DNA of 17,758 bases from Candidatus Opitulatrix cubana (GCA_031283665.1 JAITBJ010000020.1:1-17758), one strand, 5' to 3'; shown: positions 1-7,203, counted from the first letter of the stretch. The notes: a model not told the origin generated them from the letters alone. Program-made: numbers and translations.

Positions 1-371
1 TAGAAAAAATCTTGAAAAAAGATGCTTGGTTTAAATTCGGAAGAGCTGTGGATGAAGAATTAGGTGATGAAGTGAAAGTGATAATAATTGCTTCTGGATT
101 TGAGAATAAGAAAAATCCATATGATAATGATCCTATAGACACATATAAACCACAGAGCATTTCTTTTACGCCATCTATTCCAAATATGACAGGTGGAATT
201 AATATAGTGGGTGATGAGCATAGAGATTTAAATGAGCAAGTTGCTACAGAGGCTATTGAAGTTCCAGATTCTGCAACAAATAAAGCCGTTTTACCTGAAG
301 AGGAAAATATAAATGTGAGCAGTTCAAGTTTAAATATCCCGCCGTTTTTGAATGAATTAGATAAGGAGTAA
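1..371 (+). CDS. ftsZ: Cell division protein FtsZ, C-terminal part (5' end outside window)
   Basis: This is the end of the tubulin-like GTPase that polymerises at midcell to form the division ring. The reading frame is open from the left edge, so the start lies upstream. What is visible is the last strand-helix part of the C-terminal domain, including DEELGDEVKVIIIASGF, which matches the FtsZ family pattern of a LGDEV-V-VIA-GF block. A variable linker of roughly 75 residues rich in D, N, T and S follows. The final residues IPPFLNELDKE match the conserved C-terminal peptide that binds partners such as SepF and FtsA. A GGAG ribosome-binding site for the next gene lies inside the last codons, and sepF begins two bases after the stop, so the two are very likely co-transcribed and translationally linked. 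The GTPase domain is not in the window. Confidence 0.93.
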   Translation, partial: EKILKKDAWFKFGRAVDEELGDEVKVIIIASGFENKKNPYDNDPIDTYKPQSISFTPSIPNMTGGINIVGDEHRDLNEQVATEAIEVPDSATNKAVLPEEENINVSSSSLNIPPFLNELDKE

Positions 372-373
372 AT

Positions 374-817
374 ATGGCTAATATAATAGATAAAGTAAAA
401 GGCGCTATGGAGTTTGATAACCCTGAAGAGGATTATACAGATTATAAAGATGGTATAGATATGCGAGCTGTGAGCAAAGCTGATTCTCGTGAGAGCCAAA
501 GAGCTAGATCGTATGAGTCAGATACTAGAAAAAGAATTGCTAATTTTTCACCCACTGATTATAATACAGATGCCACTAAAATAGCAAAAATCTTTAAGCA
601 GGGGACTCCTGTGGTTTTCAATTCTGCCTCTCTTTCTGAGGTTGATAAAAATGCACTTATTCAATTTTGCGCAGGTTTAGTTTATGGACTTGATGGCAGA
701 ATTGAAAAAGTGTCAGGAAGTGAAGATGTCTTTTTAATCACGCCTAGAAACACAGAAATTTTGAAAGACGAATTGCAAGGTTCCACACCATCATTTGCTA
801 CAGATTATTTTAATTAA
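374..817 (+). CDS. sepF: SepF, FtsZ-ring membrane anchor and bundling protein
   Basis: SepF is a small cytoplasmic protein that tethers and bundles FtsZ filaments at the membrane; in actinobacteria, which lack FtsA, it is the main FtsZ anchor. The 147-residue product has the expected layout. An N-terminal segment (about 1-12, MANIIDKVKGAM) resembles the membrane-targeting amphipathic helix. A charged linker follows, rich in D, R, S and Y. The SepF domain covers about residues 66-130, from AKIFKQGTPVVFNSASL to VFLITPRNTEI, which fits the family pattern of a hydrophobic strand, the DFxxG-like helix (here DFCAG is FCAGLVYGL) and a final FLITP strand. The start is supported by GGAG seven bases upstream. 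It follows ftsZ by two bases, the usual functional partner. Its stop codon TAA shares an A with the next gene's ATG. Confidence 0.93.
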   Translation: MANIIDKVKGAMEFDNPEEDYTDYKDGIDMRAVSKADSRESQRARSYESDTRKRIANFSPTDYNTDATKIAKIFKQGTPVVFNSASLSEVDKNALIQFCAGLVYGLDGRIEKVSGSEDVFLITPRNTEILKDELQGSTPSFATDYFN

Positions 818-1833
818 TGATTACTGTTGCTAGCGTAAACTGCGCTGGTCTTAGAGGTTCTAATATAACAGGCAAATCTGCTAATAGAGGCTATCCTATG
901 AGCAGATGGCTAAAAAACTCACCTGATATAGATATTTTAGCTTTGCAAGAAACTCGCGTGAATGAGGAGCAAGCTCGTGATCCACTTTTGAAACTAGGAA
1001 TAGAATATGAAAAGTTCTTTTTTCAGCAAGATAATAATAGAAAAGGTCATTCCGGTGTAGCGCTCATAGCCTTGAGAGGCAGGTTTGAAAATATAAAAAC
1101 TCCTTTTGAAGAAATTGAGGAAACTGAAAAACATTGTTTTTCTGGTAGATGGATAGAGGCAGATTACACTGCTGAAAACGGAGCTAAATTGAAAGTAGTC
1201 AGCGCATATTTGCATCATGCAGATTCTCCAAAGGTGAAACTGAATAACGGTGAGCTAATTTCAAGAGAAAAATCTATAAAAACTATGGATGATAAACATA
1301 TATTTATGTCAAGAGTAACAAGCCGATTAAGAGAATTAAAAAAAGAATCCGAGAACGGCCTTTTGGAAAAGCAAAAAATCCCGCTTTTAGTAGTTGGTGA
1401 TTTTAATATCGCTCATCATGATATAGATATAAAAAACTCAAAAGGAAATATAGATAAAGCGGGATTTTTGCCTGAGGAAAGAGCATGGGTTTCATTATGG
1501 ATGGGAAATAGCGTAAATGATGAAAGAGCTAGCTTTCAAAATTATGAATATAATCCGCGTTTAGATTATTCCCCGCCTAAAACAGATGAATTTGAGCGTG
1601 GTGAATTAGGTTTAGTAGATGTTCATCGCCAGCTGCTTGATAAAAAAGAGGTTTATACTTGGTGGTCTAATAGAGGAAGAGCTTTTGACAATGACACAGG
1701 GTGGAGAATAGACTATCAAATGGCAAGTCCTGATCTTGCAAAAAAGGCGGTGCATGCACGAGTAGATCGCGCAGATAGTTATGCTCATAGGTGGTCAGAC
1801 CATTGCCCGCTTGTTATAAGTTATGATGTATAA
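817..1833 (+). CDS. xthA: Exodeoxyribonuclease III (AP endonuclease, EEP superfamily)
   Basis: ExoIII cleaves the backbone 5' to abasic sites and has 3'-phosphodiesterase and 3'-5' exonuclease activity, serving base-excision repair in the cytoplasm. All catalytic positions of the endonuclease/exonuclease/phosphatase fold are visible: N8 in NCAG, E45 in LQETR, Y131 in SAYLHH, D195 and N197 in GDFNIAHHDID, D299 in WRIDYQ, and the D328-H329 pair in SDHCPL. At 338 residues it is clearly longer than E. coli ExoIII (268). The extra length lies in insertions near residues 18-35, 150-180 and 225-270. The ATG overlaps the sepF stop by one base (TAATG) and has no Shine-Dalgarno sequence, which suggests start-stop coupled reinitiation. 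A repair gene in this place is odd, because ftsZ-sepF is normally followed by yggT, divIVA or similar division genes. Confidence 0.95.
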   Translation: MITVASVNCAGLRGSNITGKSANRGYPMSRWLKNSPDIDILALQETRVNEEQARDPLLKLGIEYEKFFFQQDNNRKGHSGVALIALRGRFENIKTPFEEIEETEKHCFSGRWIEADYTAENGAKLKVVSAYLHHADSPKVKLNNGELISREKSIKTMDDKHIFMSRVTSRLRELKKESENGLLEKQKIPLLVVGDFNIAHHDIDIKNSKGNIDKAGFLPEERAWVSLWMGNSVNDERASFQNYEYNPRLDYSPPKTDEFERGELGLVDVHRQLLDKKEVYTWWSNRGRAFDNDTGWRIDYQMASPDLAKKAVHARVDRADSYAHRWSDHCPLVISYDV

Positions 1834-1882
1834 GTTATAATATATAAAGTGCGAGCTCTAAATGCTTGCAAAAGTCCATATA

Positions 1883-1891
1883 TGGTATAAT
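1883..1891 (+). promoter_or_regulatory. Extended -10 promoter, leaderless transglycosylase gene
   Basis: TGG followed by a perfect TATAAT (1886-1891) forms an extended -10 element. Exactly six bases later is the ATG of the transglycosylase gene, so transcription should start at or within a base of the start codon. No purine-rich ribosome-binding site is present. A convincing -35 is not seen; TTGCAA at 1866-1871 is only 14 bases upstream. The string TATAATTAATGTA is repeated at the rne promoter. Confidence 0.72.
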
Positions 1892-1897
1892 TAATGT

Positions 1898-2929
1898 ATG
1901 GCAAAAAGGGTTGCTAAAAAGTCTAAATTGAGAAATAGGTTATTTGATGCTGCGCGCTTAAATAATTTACAAAGCAATTTATCTGATAAAGGCATTAGTA
2001 AAATTCATGGGATTACTCTTGCTGTAAAAAATGTTTTAGGTTTGAGAAAGTTAGCAAAAGCATTTGTGTGCATCTTTTTGTGTTTAACAGTAGTTGGCCT
2101 TTTTACAGCATCAGGCAGTTCAAAAATCTCAGATGCGCTTTCTTCCGATAATTCATCAGTTGGAGCTATAGCAAGTGATAAACTTTCAAACACATCTATT
2201 CATATAATCTATCTTTATTTAGATGGGCAAACATCTCAATTTTATTCTTCTGCAGAAAAAGTGTCAGATGTGCTATATCAAAAAAACATTATGGTCAATT
2301 TCAATTTTGGAGTTTATCCTGATCCAGATACTGTTATAGATAAAGATACTCAAGTGTTTGTAGGACCTATTACTACTGATATAGAAACATCAGAAAAAGT
2401 TGTAAAATATAAAACTGTGGAAGTAAAAGATAATACTTTTCCAAAAGGGTTTAAATCTAAAACACAAGATGGTCATGACGGCAAATCTAATATCACATTT
2501 ATTGCACGATATATAGGTCCGCAAGCTATTTCAAAAACAGCTTTTGCAGAGAGTGTGGAAGTGCCAGTTCAGGACGAAGTTTACACAGTTGGCACTTTAG
2601 ACTTGCCAGCAAATGGAGACTATTCACCTGATACAGCAAAAGGTTTTGCGAAATCAGAGCTTTCTGCATTTGGGTGGCCTGTGTCAGAGTTTGTTTGTTT
2701 AGATCAGCTCTGGGATAGAGAATCTCATTGGAATGTGCATGCTGCAAACGGCGCTTCAGGGGCTTATGGTATACCGCAAGCGCTTCCTGGTAGCAAAATG
2801 GCAGCGTACGGCTCTGACTGGCAAGATAATGCACAGACTCAAATTAAATGGGGTATGCATTATATACAAGATAGATATTCCACACCATGCGGGGCTTGGT
2901 CTCATAGTCAATTATTTGGTTGGTACTAG
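1898..2929 (+). CDS. Secreted DUF348-G5-SLT lytic transglycosylase (Rpf-like architecture)
   Basis: This is a probable cell-wall hydrolase that cuts glycan strands of peptidoglycan outside the membrane. It has a basic N-terminus and one hydrophobic segment at about 51-72 (signal anchor or signal peptide). A DUF348 unit at about 102-145 is recognisable from LYLDGQTSQFYSSAEKV and V-DVLYQKNI. A G5 domain covers about 166-206 (KVVKYKTVEV through SNITFIARY), followed by a linker. The C-terminal SLT-like domain runs from about 250 to 343. It includes WDRESHWNV, where E275 is the probable catalytic glutamate, and SGAYGIPQALPGSKMA and GAWSHSQ blocks typical of actinobacterial resuscitation-promoting-factor-like proteins. 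The protein ends right after the domain (LFGWY), as these do. The ATG is chosen because a TATAAT box ends six bases upstream. obg starts nine bases after the stop. The SLT family assignment is firm; an actual resuscitation function is only inferred. Confidence 0.88.
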   Translation: MAKRVAKKSKLRNRLFDAARLNNLQSNLSDKGISKIHGITLAVKNVLGLRKLAKAFVCIFLCLTVVGLFTASGSSKISDALSSDNSSVGAIASDKLSNTSIHIIYLYLDGQTSQFYSSAEKVSDVLYQKNIMVNFNFGVYPDPDTVIDKDTQVFVGPITTDIETSEKVVKYKTVEVKDNTFPKGFKSKTQDGHDGKSNITFIARYIGPQAISKTAFAESVEVPVQDEVYTVGTLDLPANGDYSPDTAKGFAKSELSAFGWPVSEFVCLDQLWDRESHWNVHAANGASGAYGIPQALPGSKMAAYGSDWQDNAQTQIKWGMHYIQDRYSTPCGAWSHSQLFGWY

Positions 2930-2937
2930 TTTTATTT

Positions 2938-4275
2938 ATGGCTACATTTATAGACAAAGTTCATTTGCGTTTGCAAGCAGGAGATGGCGGAAAAGGGTGC
3001 GTATCGGTTAGGCGAGAAAAATATAAACCTCTTGCAGGGCCTGATGGCGGAAACGGCGGAAACGGCGGTTCAATAGTTTTTGTAGCAAGCGAAAAAATCA
3101 CATCACTATTAGATTTTAAATATAAGTCAGAGCTGAAAGCAAAAAACGGTGAAATAGGTAGAGGCTCTAAAAAGGATGGAGCTAATGCTAGCGATTTAGT
3201 AATGGATGTTCCAGTTGGCACAGTTATTAAAGAAAATGGAATATCTTTAGCTGATTTAGATTTTCCCGGAAAAAGCTTTATAGCAGCTGCTGGCGGAGTA
3301 GGCGGTTTAGGAAATGCTGCATTAGCAAATAAAAAGATTATCTCACCAAAGTTTGCTCTTTTAGGAGTTCAGGGAGATAAAAAAGATATTACTTTAGAAT
3401 TAAAAACTCTTGCAGATGTGGGACTTGTAGGATTTCCATCAAGCGGAAAATCATCTATTATCTCTGCTATATCAGCGGCAAAACCAAAAATAGCTGATTA
3501 TCCTTTTACCACGCTCACTCCTAATCTAGCAGTGGTTAGTGCTAATGATATCACTTTTACTGTAGCAGATGTGCCAGGGCTTATACCAGGAGCATCAAGC
3601 GGCAAAGGTATGGGATTTGAATTTTTGCGACATATTGAAAGAGTGTCTATTATTGCTCATATAGTAGATTTAGCTCCAATGGAGTTAGATAGAAGCCCGT
3701 ATGGCGACACAAAAGCTATTGAAAAAGAATTGTCTATTTACGAAAAGGATTTTATCACTGACAATCCCGAATACAGTTTGTCTAAAAAAAAGAGAATAAT
3801 TGTTTTGAATAAGGCTGATACAGTAGATGAGCAAGTGATTAAAAAAGTTCAAAACGATGTTGCTGCTTTTGGATGGGAGGTTTTTACTATATCTGCTGCC
3901 ACTCATTCAGGGTTGAAAGAGTTAAACAGCTTTTTAGCAGATCTAATCCAAAAGCAAAGAGAAAAAGTTTTTGCGGAGCAAAAACAGAAAAATGCTACTG
4001 CAAAGGTTTTAAAAATCGCTCCAAAAAAAGATGCTGCAAAGGTGGAAAAGATTAAGACAAAAGCATCATTCTATTATAGAATCACAGGCAGATTACCTGA
4101 ATTATGGGCTAAACAAATAGATTGGAGCAACTTGGATGCAGTAGCATTTTTCTCTTCTTCGTTGGAAAAGTTAGGAGTAGAAAAGCAACTAACTGACCTC
4201 GGTGTAAGGGTTGGTGATCAAATAAGAGTAGGCACAGGTGATACTCCATACATTTTTGAATATGAAGAGGAATGA
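2938..4275 (+). CDS. obg: GTPase Obg (CgtA), ribosome assembly and stress factor
   Basis: Obg is an essential GTPase that binds the 50S subunit late in assembly and links growth to nutrient state. The glycine-rich Obg fold is at about 1-157 (AGDGGKGC, GPDGGNGGNGG). The G domain follows with G1 GFPSSGKS (165-172), G2 DYPFTTLTPN, G3 DVPGL (D211), G4 NKAD (N291) and G5 SAA. An Obg C-terminal (OCT) domain at about 380-440 contains TGRLPELWAKQIDW, typical of gram-positive and actinobacterial forms. I chose ATG 2938 because MATFIDKVHLRLQAGDGG matches the family start; an in-frame ATG at 2920 would begin inside the preceding gene. No Shine-Dalgarno is present, and a weak TAGTTT lies five bases upstream, so it may be leaderless or coupled to the transglycosylase gene. 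rplU and rpmA, which normally precede obg, are absent here. Confidence 0.96.
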   Translation: MATFIDKVHLRLQAGDGGKGCVSVRREKYKPLAGPDGGNGGNGGSIVFVASEKITSLLDFKYKSELKAKNGEIGRGSKKDGANASDLVMDVPVGTVIKENGISLADLDFPGKSFIAAAGGVGGLGNAALANKKIISPKFALLGVQGDKKDITLELKTLADVGLVGFPSSGKSSIISAISAAKPKIADYPFTTLTPNLAVVSANDITFTVADVPGLIPGASSGKGMGFEFLRHIERVSIIAHIVDLAPMELDRSPYGDTKAIEKELSIYEKDFITDNPEYSLSKKKRIIVLNKADTVDEQVIKKVQNDVAAFGWEVFTISAATHSGLKELNSFLADLIQKQREKVFAEQKQKNATAKVLKIAPKKDAAKVEKIKTKASFYYRITGRLPELWAKQIDWSNLDAVAFFSSSLEKLGVEKQLTDLGVRVGDQIRVGTGDTPYIFEYEEE

Positions 4276-4287
4276 TACTTTCTTTTA

Positions 4288-4296
4288 TGATATAAT
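4288..4296 (+). promoter_or_regulatory. Extended -10 promoter of rne
   Basis: TGA followed by TATAAT (4291-4296) makes an extended -10 just after the obg stop. By the spacing seen at the leaderless genes, transcription should begin near 4303. That gives a leader of about 44 bases ending in the AGGAG site of rne. The 13-base string from TATAAT onward is identical to that at the transglycosylase promoter. No clear -35 is seen. Confidence 0.68.
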
Positions 4297-4303
4297 TAAT
4301 GTA

Positions 4304-4320
4304 GGTAGATTAAATCTATC
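4304..4320 (+). promoter_or_regulatory. Predicted 5'-terminal hairpin in the rne leader
   Basis: GGTAGAT at 4304-4310 pairs with ATCTATC at 4314-4320 (seven pairs, one of them G-U) around a TAA loop. If transcription starts at about 4303, this stem begins one base from the 5' end of the mRNA. It could influence mRNA stability or RNase E self-control, but that is inference from position only. Confidence 0.5.
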
Positions 4321-4346
4321 ACAAATTTAAAATGTTAGGAGAAAAT

Positions 4347-6041
4347 ATGTCTGAAGAGATTAGGCGTACGCGAAAACGCGAAGTTAAAGTAAAACAAAAT
4401 AATGTAAAAAAAGATAATGCTGTTCAAACTGATAATGAAAAATTTGAATCAAGTGATATACCGGTAGGTCCAAAAGATGGAAAAACTAGAATGGGAAAAA
4501 ATCGTAACTCGGGAAACTCTAAATCTGGTAAAAAGCAAAACAAAAATAATCAAAAAGCTAATCCAGAGCGCATTTTGCAGAATGCTTTATTCCTCTCTAA
4601 AAGAGAAGATGTGGACCGCAAAATGGTTATATATGAAAAAAATGATATCACTCAAGTGGCTATTTTGGAAAATGATATTTTAGTAGAGCATTATATTTCT
4701 GAAGATAGTGATGACTATATTGCAGGTGGAATTTTTTATGGAAAAGTTCAAAATGTTTTGCCATCTATGGAAGTTGCTTTTGTTGATATAGGAACTTCGA
4801 AAAATGGTGTTTTGTATTCGGGAGAAGTAAATTATGATATATCTGATATTACTGAGCCGAATGTGAAAACAATAGATAAAGCTTTGAAAGTAGGAAAGAA
4901 TGTTTTAGTTCAGGTGCTAAAAGATCCTTTTGCTAAAAAAGGTTCACGCCTTACTACAGAAATAAGTATCCCAGGAAGATTTATAGTGCTTTTTCCAAAT
5001 TCAAAAACTATAGGCATTTCAAGACGACTTCCTGAAAAAGAGAAAATGAGAATTAGGAAGATTATTAAACAGATTTTGCCAAAGGGTATGGGCGTGATTG
5101 TTAGAACAGCTGCTCATGGTGCATCTGCTGAAGATTATAAACACGATATGGACGCTCTTCTTTCACAGTGGGAAGAAATTGAAAAAAGAACTAAAACTGA
5201 AAAAGCTCCTGTTCAGCTTTATTCTGAACCAAAAATTGAAATGAAAATAGTGAGAGACAATTTTGATAACACTTTTTCAGAATTGGTAATATCTTCAACA
5301 GACGAAACTTTTAATAACATTAGCAATTATATTTCAGAGATTAATCCTGATTTGAAAGATTTGATCACTCGTGCTCCAAAAGATGATGATATTTTCAAAA
5401 CTATGAAAATAGGAGAGCAAATTTCTAAAGCACTTTCAAGATATGTTCATCTTCCATCAGGCGGAACTCTTGTAATAGATAAAACAGAGGCTATGACTGT
5501 GATAGATGTGAACACTGGAAAGTTTACTGGCATAAAAGGACAAAGTCTTGAGGAAACAGTGACTACTAATAATTTAGAAGCTGCTGAAGAAATAGTAAAC
5601 CAGTTGAGAATAAGAGATATAGCAGGTATTATAGTAATTGACTTTATAGATATGATTATTGAAAAGAATCGTGATATAGTTCTAAAGCGTTTAATAGAAT
5701 GCCTTTCAAGAGATAAAACATCACATCAAGTGACAGAAATCACATCGCTTGGACTTGTGCAGATTACTAGAAAAAGAGTAGGCAGAGGTCTTTTAGAGGT
5801 GTTTAGTGAAAAATGTCAAAACTGCCACGGTGAGGGATATATAGTTAATGTGAAAAATGATTCTATACCTGAACCTGTTCGCTCAGGATCCGTGATTGAG
5901 ACATCTGAAAAGACTAAAGACTCTTTGAAAGATATTTTCCGCGCATCGAAACATGCTAATGATAATAATAATTCCGATACTGATTTTGATAATAGTTCTG
6001 ATGACGTTGAAGAAGAAGATAACGAATCTGAAGAAGATTAA
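4347..6041 (+). CDS. rne: Ribonuclease E/G family endoribonuclease
   Basis: RNase E/G is a Mg-dependent endoribonuclease that matures rRNA and tRNA and starts mRNA decay. Residues 1-80 are lysine- and asparagine-rich and look disordered. An S1 RNA-binding domain with the embedded 5' sensor spans about 105-220 (GKVQNVLPSMEVAFVDIG). The catalytic DNase I-like domain has Mg-binding aspartates in VIDVNTG (D387) and VIDFIDM (D432), and the family block NLEAAEEIVNQLR. The Zn-link is CQNCHGEGY (C490, C493). The C-terminus (about 515-564) is disordered and very acidic. At 564 residues it is between RNase G (about 490) and the very long actinobacterial RNase E forms. ATG 4347 is preferred over in-frame ATG 4332 because AGGAG sits at 4337-4341, five bases ahead of 4347, whereas 4332 would place that site inside the coding region. 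The gene has its own promoter after obg. Confidence 0.95.
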   Translation: MSEEIRRTRKREVKVKQNNVKKDNAVQTDNEKFESSDIPVGPKDGKTRMGKNRNSGNSKSGKKQNKNNQKANPERILQNALFLSKREDVDRKMVIYEKNDITQVAILENDILVEHYISEDSDDYIAGGIFYGKVQNVLPSMEVAFVDIGTSKNGVLYSGEVNYDISDITEPNVKTIDKALKVGKNVLVQVLKDPFAKKGSRLTTEISIPGRFIVLFPNSKTIGISRRLPEKEKMRIRKIIKQILPKGMGVIVRTAAHGASAEDYKHDMDALLSQWEEIEKRTKTEKAPVQLYSEPKIEMKIVRDNFDNTFSELVISSTDETFNNISNYISEINPDLKDLITRAPKDDDIFKTMKIGEQISKALSRYVHLPSGGTLVIDKTEAMTVIDVNTGKFTGIKGQSLEETVTTNNLEAAEEIVNQLRIRDIAGIIVIDFIDMIIEKNRDIVLKRLIECLSRDKTSHQVTEITSLGLVQITRKRVGRGLLEVFSEKCQNCHGEGYIVNVKNDSIPEPVRSGSVIETSEKTKDSLKDIFRASKHANDNNNSDTDFDNSSDDVEEEDNESEED

Positions 6042-6155
6042 TTTTTTAATATATTTTGATTAAAAACTACGGTTTTATTTGCTAAATGCTAATTAAATAG
6101 TAGTCAAACCCTAGGTTTTCAACAATTGGCTATTTTAACATATTTTTCATCTAAT
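6042..6155. other. Intergenic AT-rich stretch with two small inverted repeats
   Basis: No coding frame is convincing here. Two small palindromes could act in termination after rne. AAAAC at 6063-6067 pairs with GTTTT at 6072-6076 and leads into a T-rich run. AAACC at 6106-6110 pairs with GGTTT at 6114-6118 and is followed by TTTTC. Both stems are only five pairs and mostly A-T, so a terminator is possible but not shown. Confidence 0.3.
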
Positions 6156-6190
6156 TTGACTTTTTATTCAATTTAGACTTTAATTATAAA
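6156..6190 (+). promoter_or_regulatory. Candidate promoter of the pilin cassette
   Basis: TTGACT at 6156-6161 is a good -35. Seventeen bases further on is TTTAAT (6179-6184), overlapped by TATAAA (6185-6190), either of which may serve as the -10. The transcript would have a leader of about 25-30 bases ending in AAAGGAG (6209-6215), the strongest ribosome-binding site in the window. This would make the pilin gene independently and probably highly expressed. Confidence 0.45.
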
Positions 6191-6222
6191 TGTAAGCAAT
6201 TTATGAGTAAAGGAGAAAGTTC

Positions 6223-6402
6223 ATGAAAAATAAACTAAAAAAAGTCCTGTCGGCTAAATCGTTAGGTTTGACTACTGCAGAGTATGCAATTGTTACAATT
6301 GCAGCTACTACTTTTGCTGGTGTTTTGATTGTAGTTGTTAGATCAGGTGCAGTTCAAGGTCTTTTAGAGGGTCTTGTTCAAAGAGCTCTAACTGTATTTT
6401 AG
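6223..6402 (+). CDS. Flp/Tad-type pilin, DUF4244 family (59 aa)
   Basis: This small gene encodes a 59-residue prepilin-like protein beginning MKNKLKKVLSAKSLGL. The basic leader ends in glycine and is followed by LTTAEYAIV. Cleavage after that glycine would put glutamate at +5 and tyrosine at +6, the hallmark of Flp/type IVb prepilins processed by a TadV-like peptidase. The hydrophobic helix follows (AIVTIAATTFAGVLIVVV), then a short polar tail ending in LVQRALTVF. The TAEYAI block and this tail match DUF4244, the actinobacterial pilin family found just before tadE in tad clusters. AAAGGAG seven bases upstream fixes the start. The next two genes encode TadE and a TadE-like protein, which fits a pilus-subunit cassette. 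Assembly ATPase and membrane genes (tadA, tadB, tadC) are not in the window and must be encoded elsewhere if the pilus is made. Confidence 0.85.
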   Translation: MKNKLKKVLSAKSLGLTTAEYAIVTIAATTFAGVLIVVVRSGAVQGLLEGLVQRALTVF

Positions 6403-6423
6403 CTATTAGCATTTAGCAAATCT

Positions 6424-6798
6424 ATGCAATTTAATACTATATTACGGAAGAAAAGCAAAGGTTCAGTGACAGCAGAGTTTGCTGTGATTATGCCTGTTGT
6501 GGTAGTAATTATAGGAATTATATTGTCAGTGTTTGCGGCAGTTTCTACTACAATTAGATGTCAGAACACAGCTAATCATATAGCGCAGCAGCTTGTAGCT
6601 AAAAAGTATGCTACCGGTGCCACTTTTGGTGTGGATGTGGCATCGCTAGTTCACTCTGGTGTGAATAGCAGCGCTGTGTGGGATGTGTTTGAAGCAAGCC
6701 CTTATGTGAGAGTGGTTATAAAATCTGATATATCTATAGGACCAGTTCAAATTATTCCAATTTCGGTCACTGGCGAGGCATACGGGTATATTGTATAA
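6424..6798 (+). CDS. TadE-like minor pilin / pseudopilin
   Basis: TadE-type proteins are single-span pseudopilins needed for surface pilus assembly. The 124-residue product begins with a short basic leader and then KSKGSVTAEFAVIMP. Cleavage after the glycine would leave glutamate at +5 (S-V-T-A-E), followed by a long hydrophobic helix to about residue 44 (VVVVIIGIILSVFAAVSTT). An extracellular portion of about 80 residues follows, with a single cysteine in TIRCQNTANHIA. ATAEFAV-like sequence plus this layout is typical of TadE. The start lacks a Shine-Dalgarno sequence; it lies 21 bases after the pilin stop and is probably co-transcribed. It is followed by a second TadE-like gene six bases later. 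Confidence 0.82.
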   Translation: MQFNTILRKKSKGSVTAEFAVIMPVVVVIIGIILSVFAAVSTTIRCQNTANHIAQQLVAKKYATGATFGVDVASLVHSGVNSSAVWDVFEASPYVRVVIKSDISIGPVQIIPISVTGEAYGYIV

Positions 6799-6804
6799 GA
6801 GCAA

Positions 6805-7203
6805 ATGGTTTTTGTGAAGCAACTTTTGAAAAAGCTATTTTTGAAAAAGTCACACGGCAGCGCCACTGTTTTAAATGCAGGAATTATAATTGCCACATTT
6901 GTGATTTTCGGAGGAGTTTTAGCGTTTGGAATGTTTTCTATGGCAAATGCAAAACTCACAACAGCTTTAGAAAATGCCTCAATTGCAGGAGCTATGTATT
7001 ATAAAGTGACAGGCTGGGAGCCGTGCGAGGTTGTTAGGTCCACATTAGAGGCAAATGATTCTCAAATGATAAGCTGTAAGGTTTTAGAAGATAAAAATGT
7101 GGAAGTGCAAGCATCAAGAATAGCTTTTGGACCTGATGGACCAATTACTACAATTAGAAAGTATGCACGAGCGGGTCAGACGCTTATATGTGATATTTTT
7201 TGA
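6805..7203 (+). CDS. TadE-like protein of the GSATV (Rv3654c-like) type
   Basis: The 132-residue product starts with a basic leader (lysine-rich to about residue 22). It then has GSATVLNAGIIIATFVIFGG, a hydrophobic helix to about residue 45, and a small extracellular region. The GSATV start is characteristic of the actinobacterial TadE-like family found next to TadE and DUF4244 pilins. Unlike the two preceding genes it has no glutamate at +5 after the glycine (leucine instead), which is usual for this family. Three cysteines lie in the extracellular part (GWEPCEV, MISCKV, LICDIF). The leader contains a near-perfect 15-base tandem duplication around TTTTGAAAAAG (6824-6834 and 6839-6849) encoding LKK units. 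The start codon lies six bases after tadE with only a weak AGAG site. The gene is convergent with parB. Confidence 0.75.
   Translation: MVFVKQLLKKLFLKKSHGSATVLNAGIIIATFVIFGGVLAFGMFSMANAKLTTALENASIAGAMYYKVTGWEPCEVVRSTLEANDSQMISCKVLEDKNVEVQASRIAFGPDGPITTIRKYARAGQTLICDIF

Noticed and set aside
2920..2937. Upstream ATG for obg overlapping the transglycosylase gene
   Set aside because: The extra six residues (MVLVLF) are the transglycosylase gene end read in another frame, and Obg proteins start at MATFIDKV-like sequence.
2733..3011. Plus-strand open frame of 92 codons across the transglycosylase/obg junction
   Set aside because: It lies in a different frame over two clearly coding genes, with no family resemblance and no start signal.
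4332..4346. Upstream ATG as the start of rne
   Set aside because: It would place the AGGAG site (4337-4341) inside the coding region and has no ribosome-binding site of its own; ATG 4347 has correct spacing to AGGAG.
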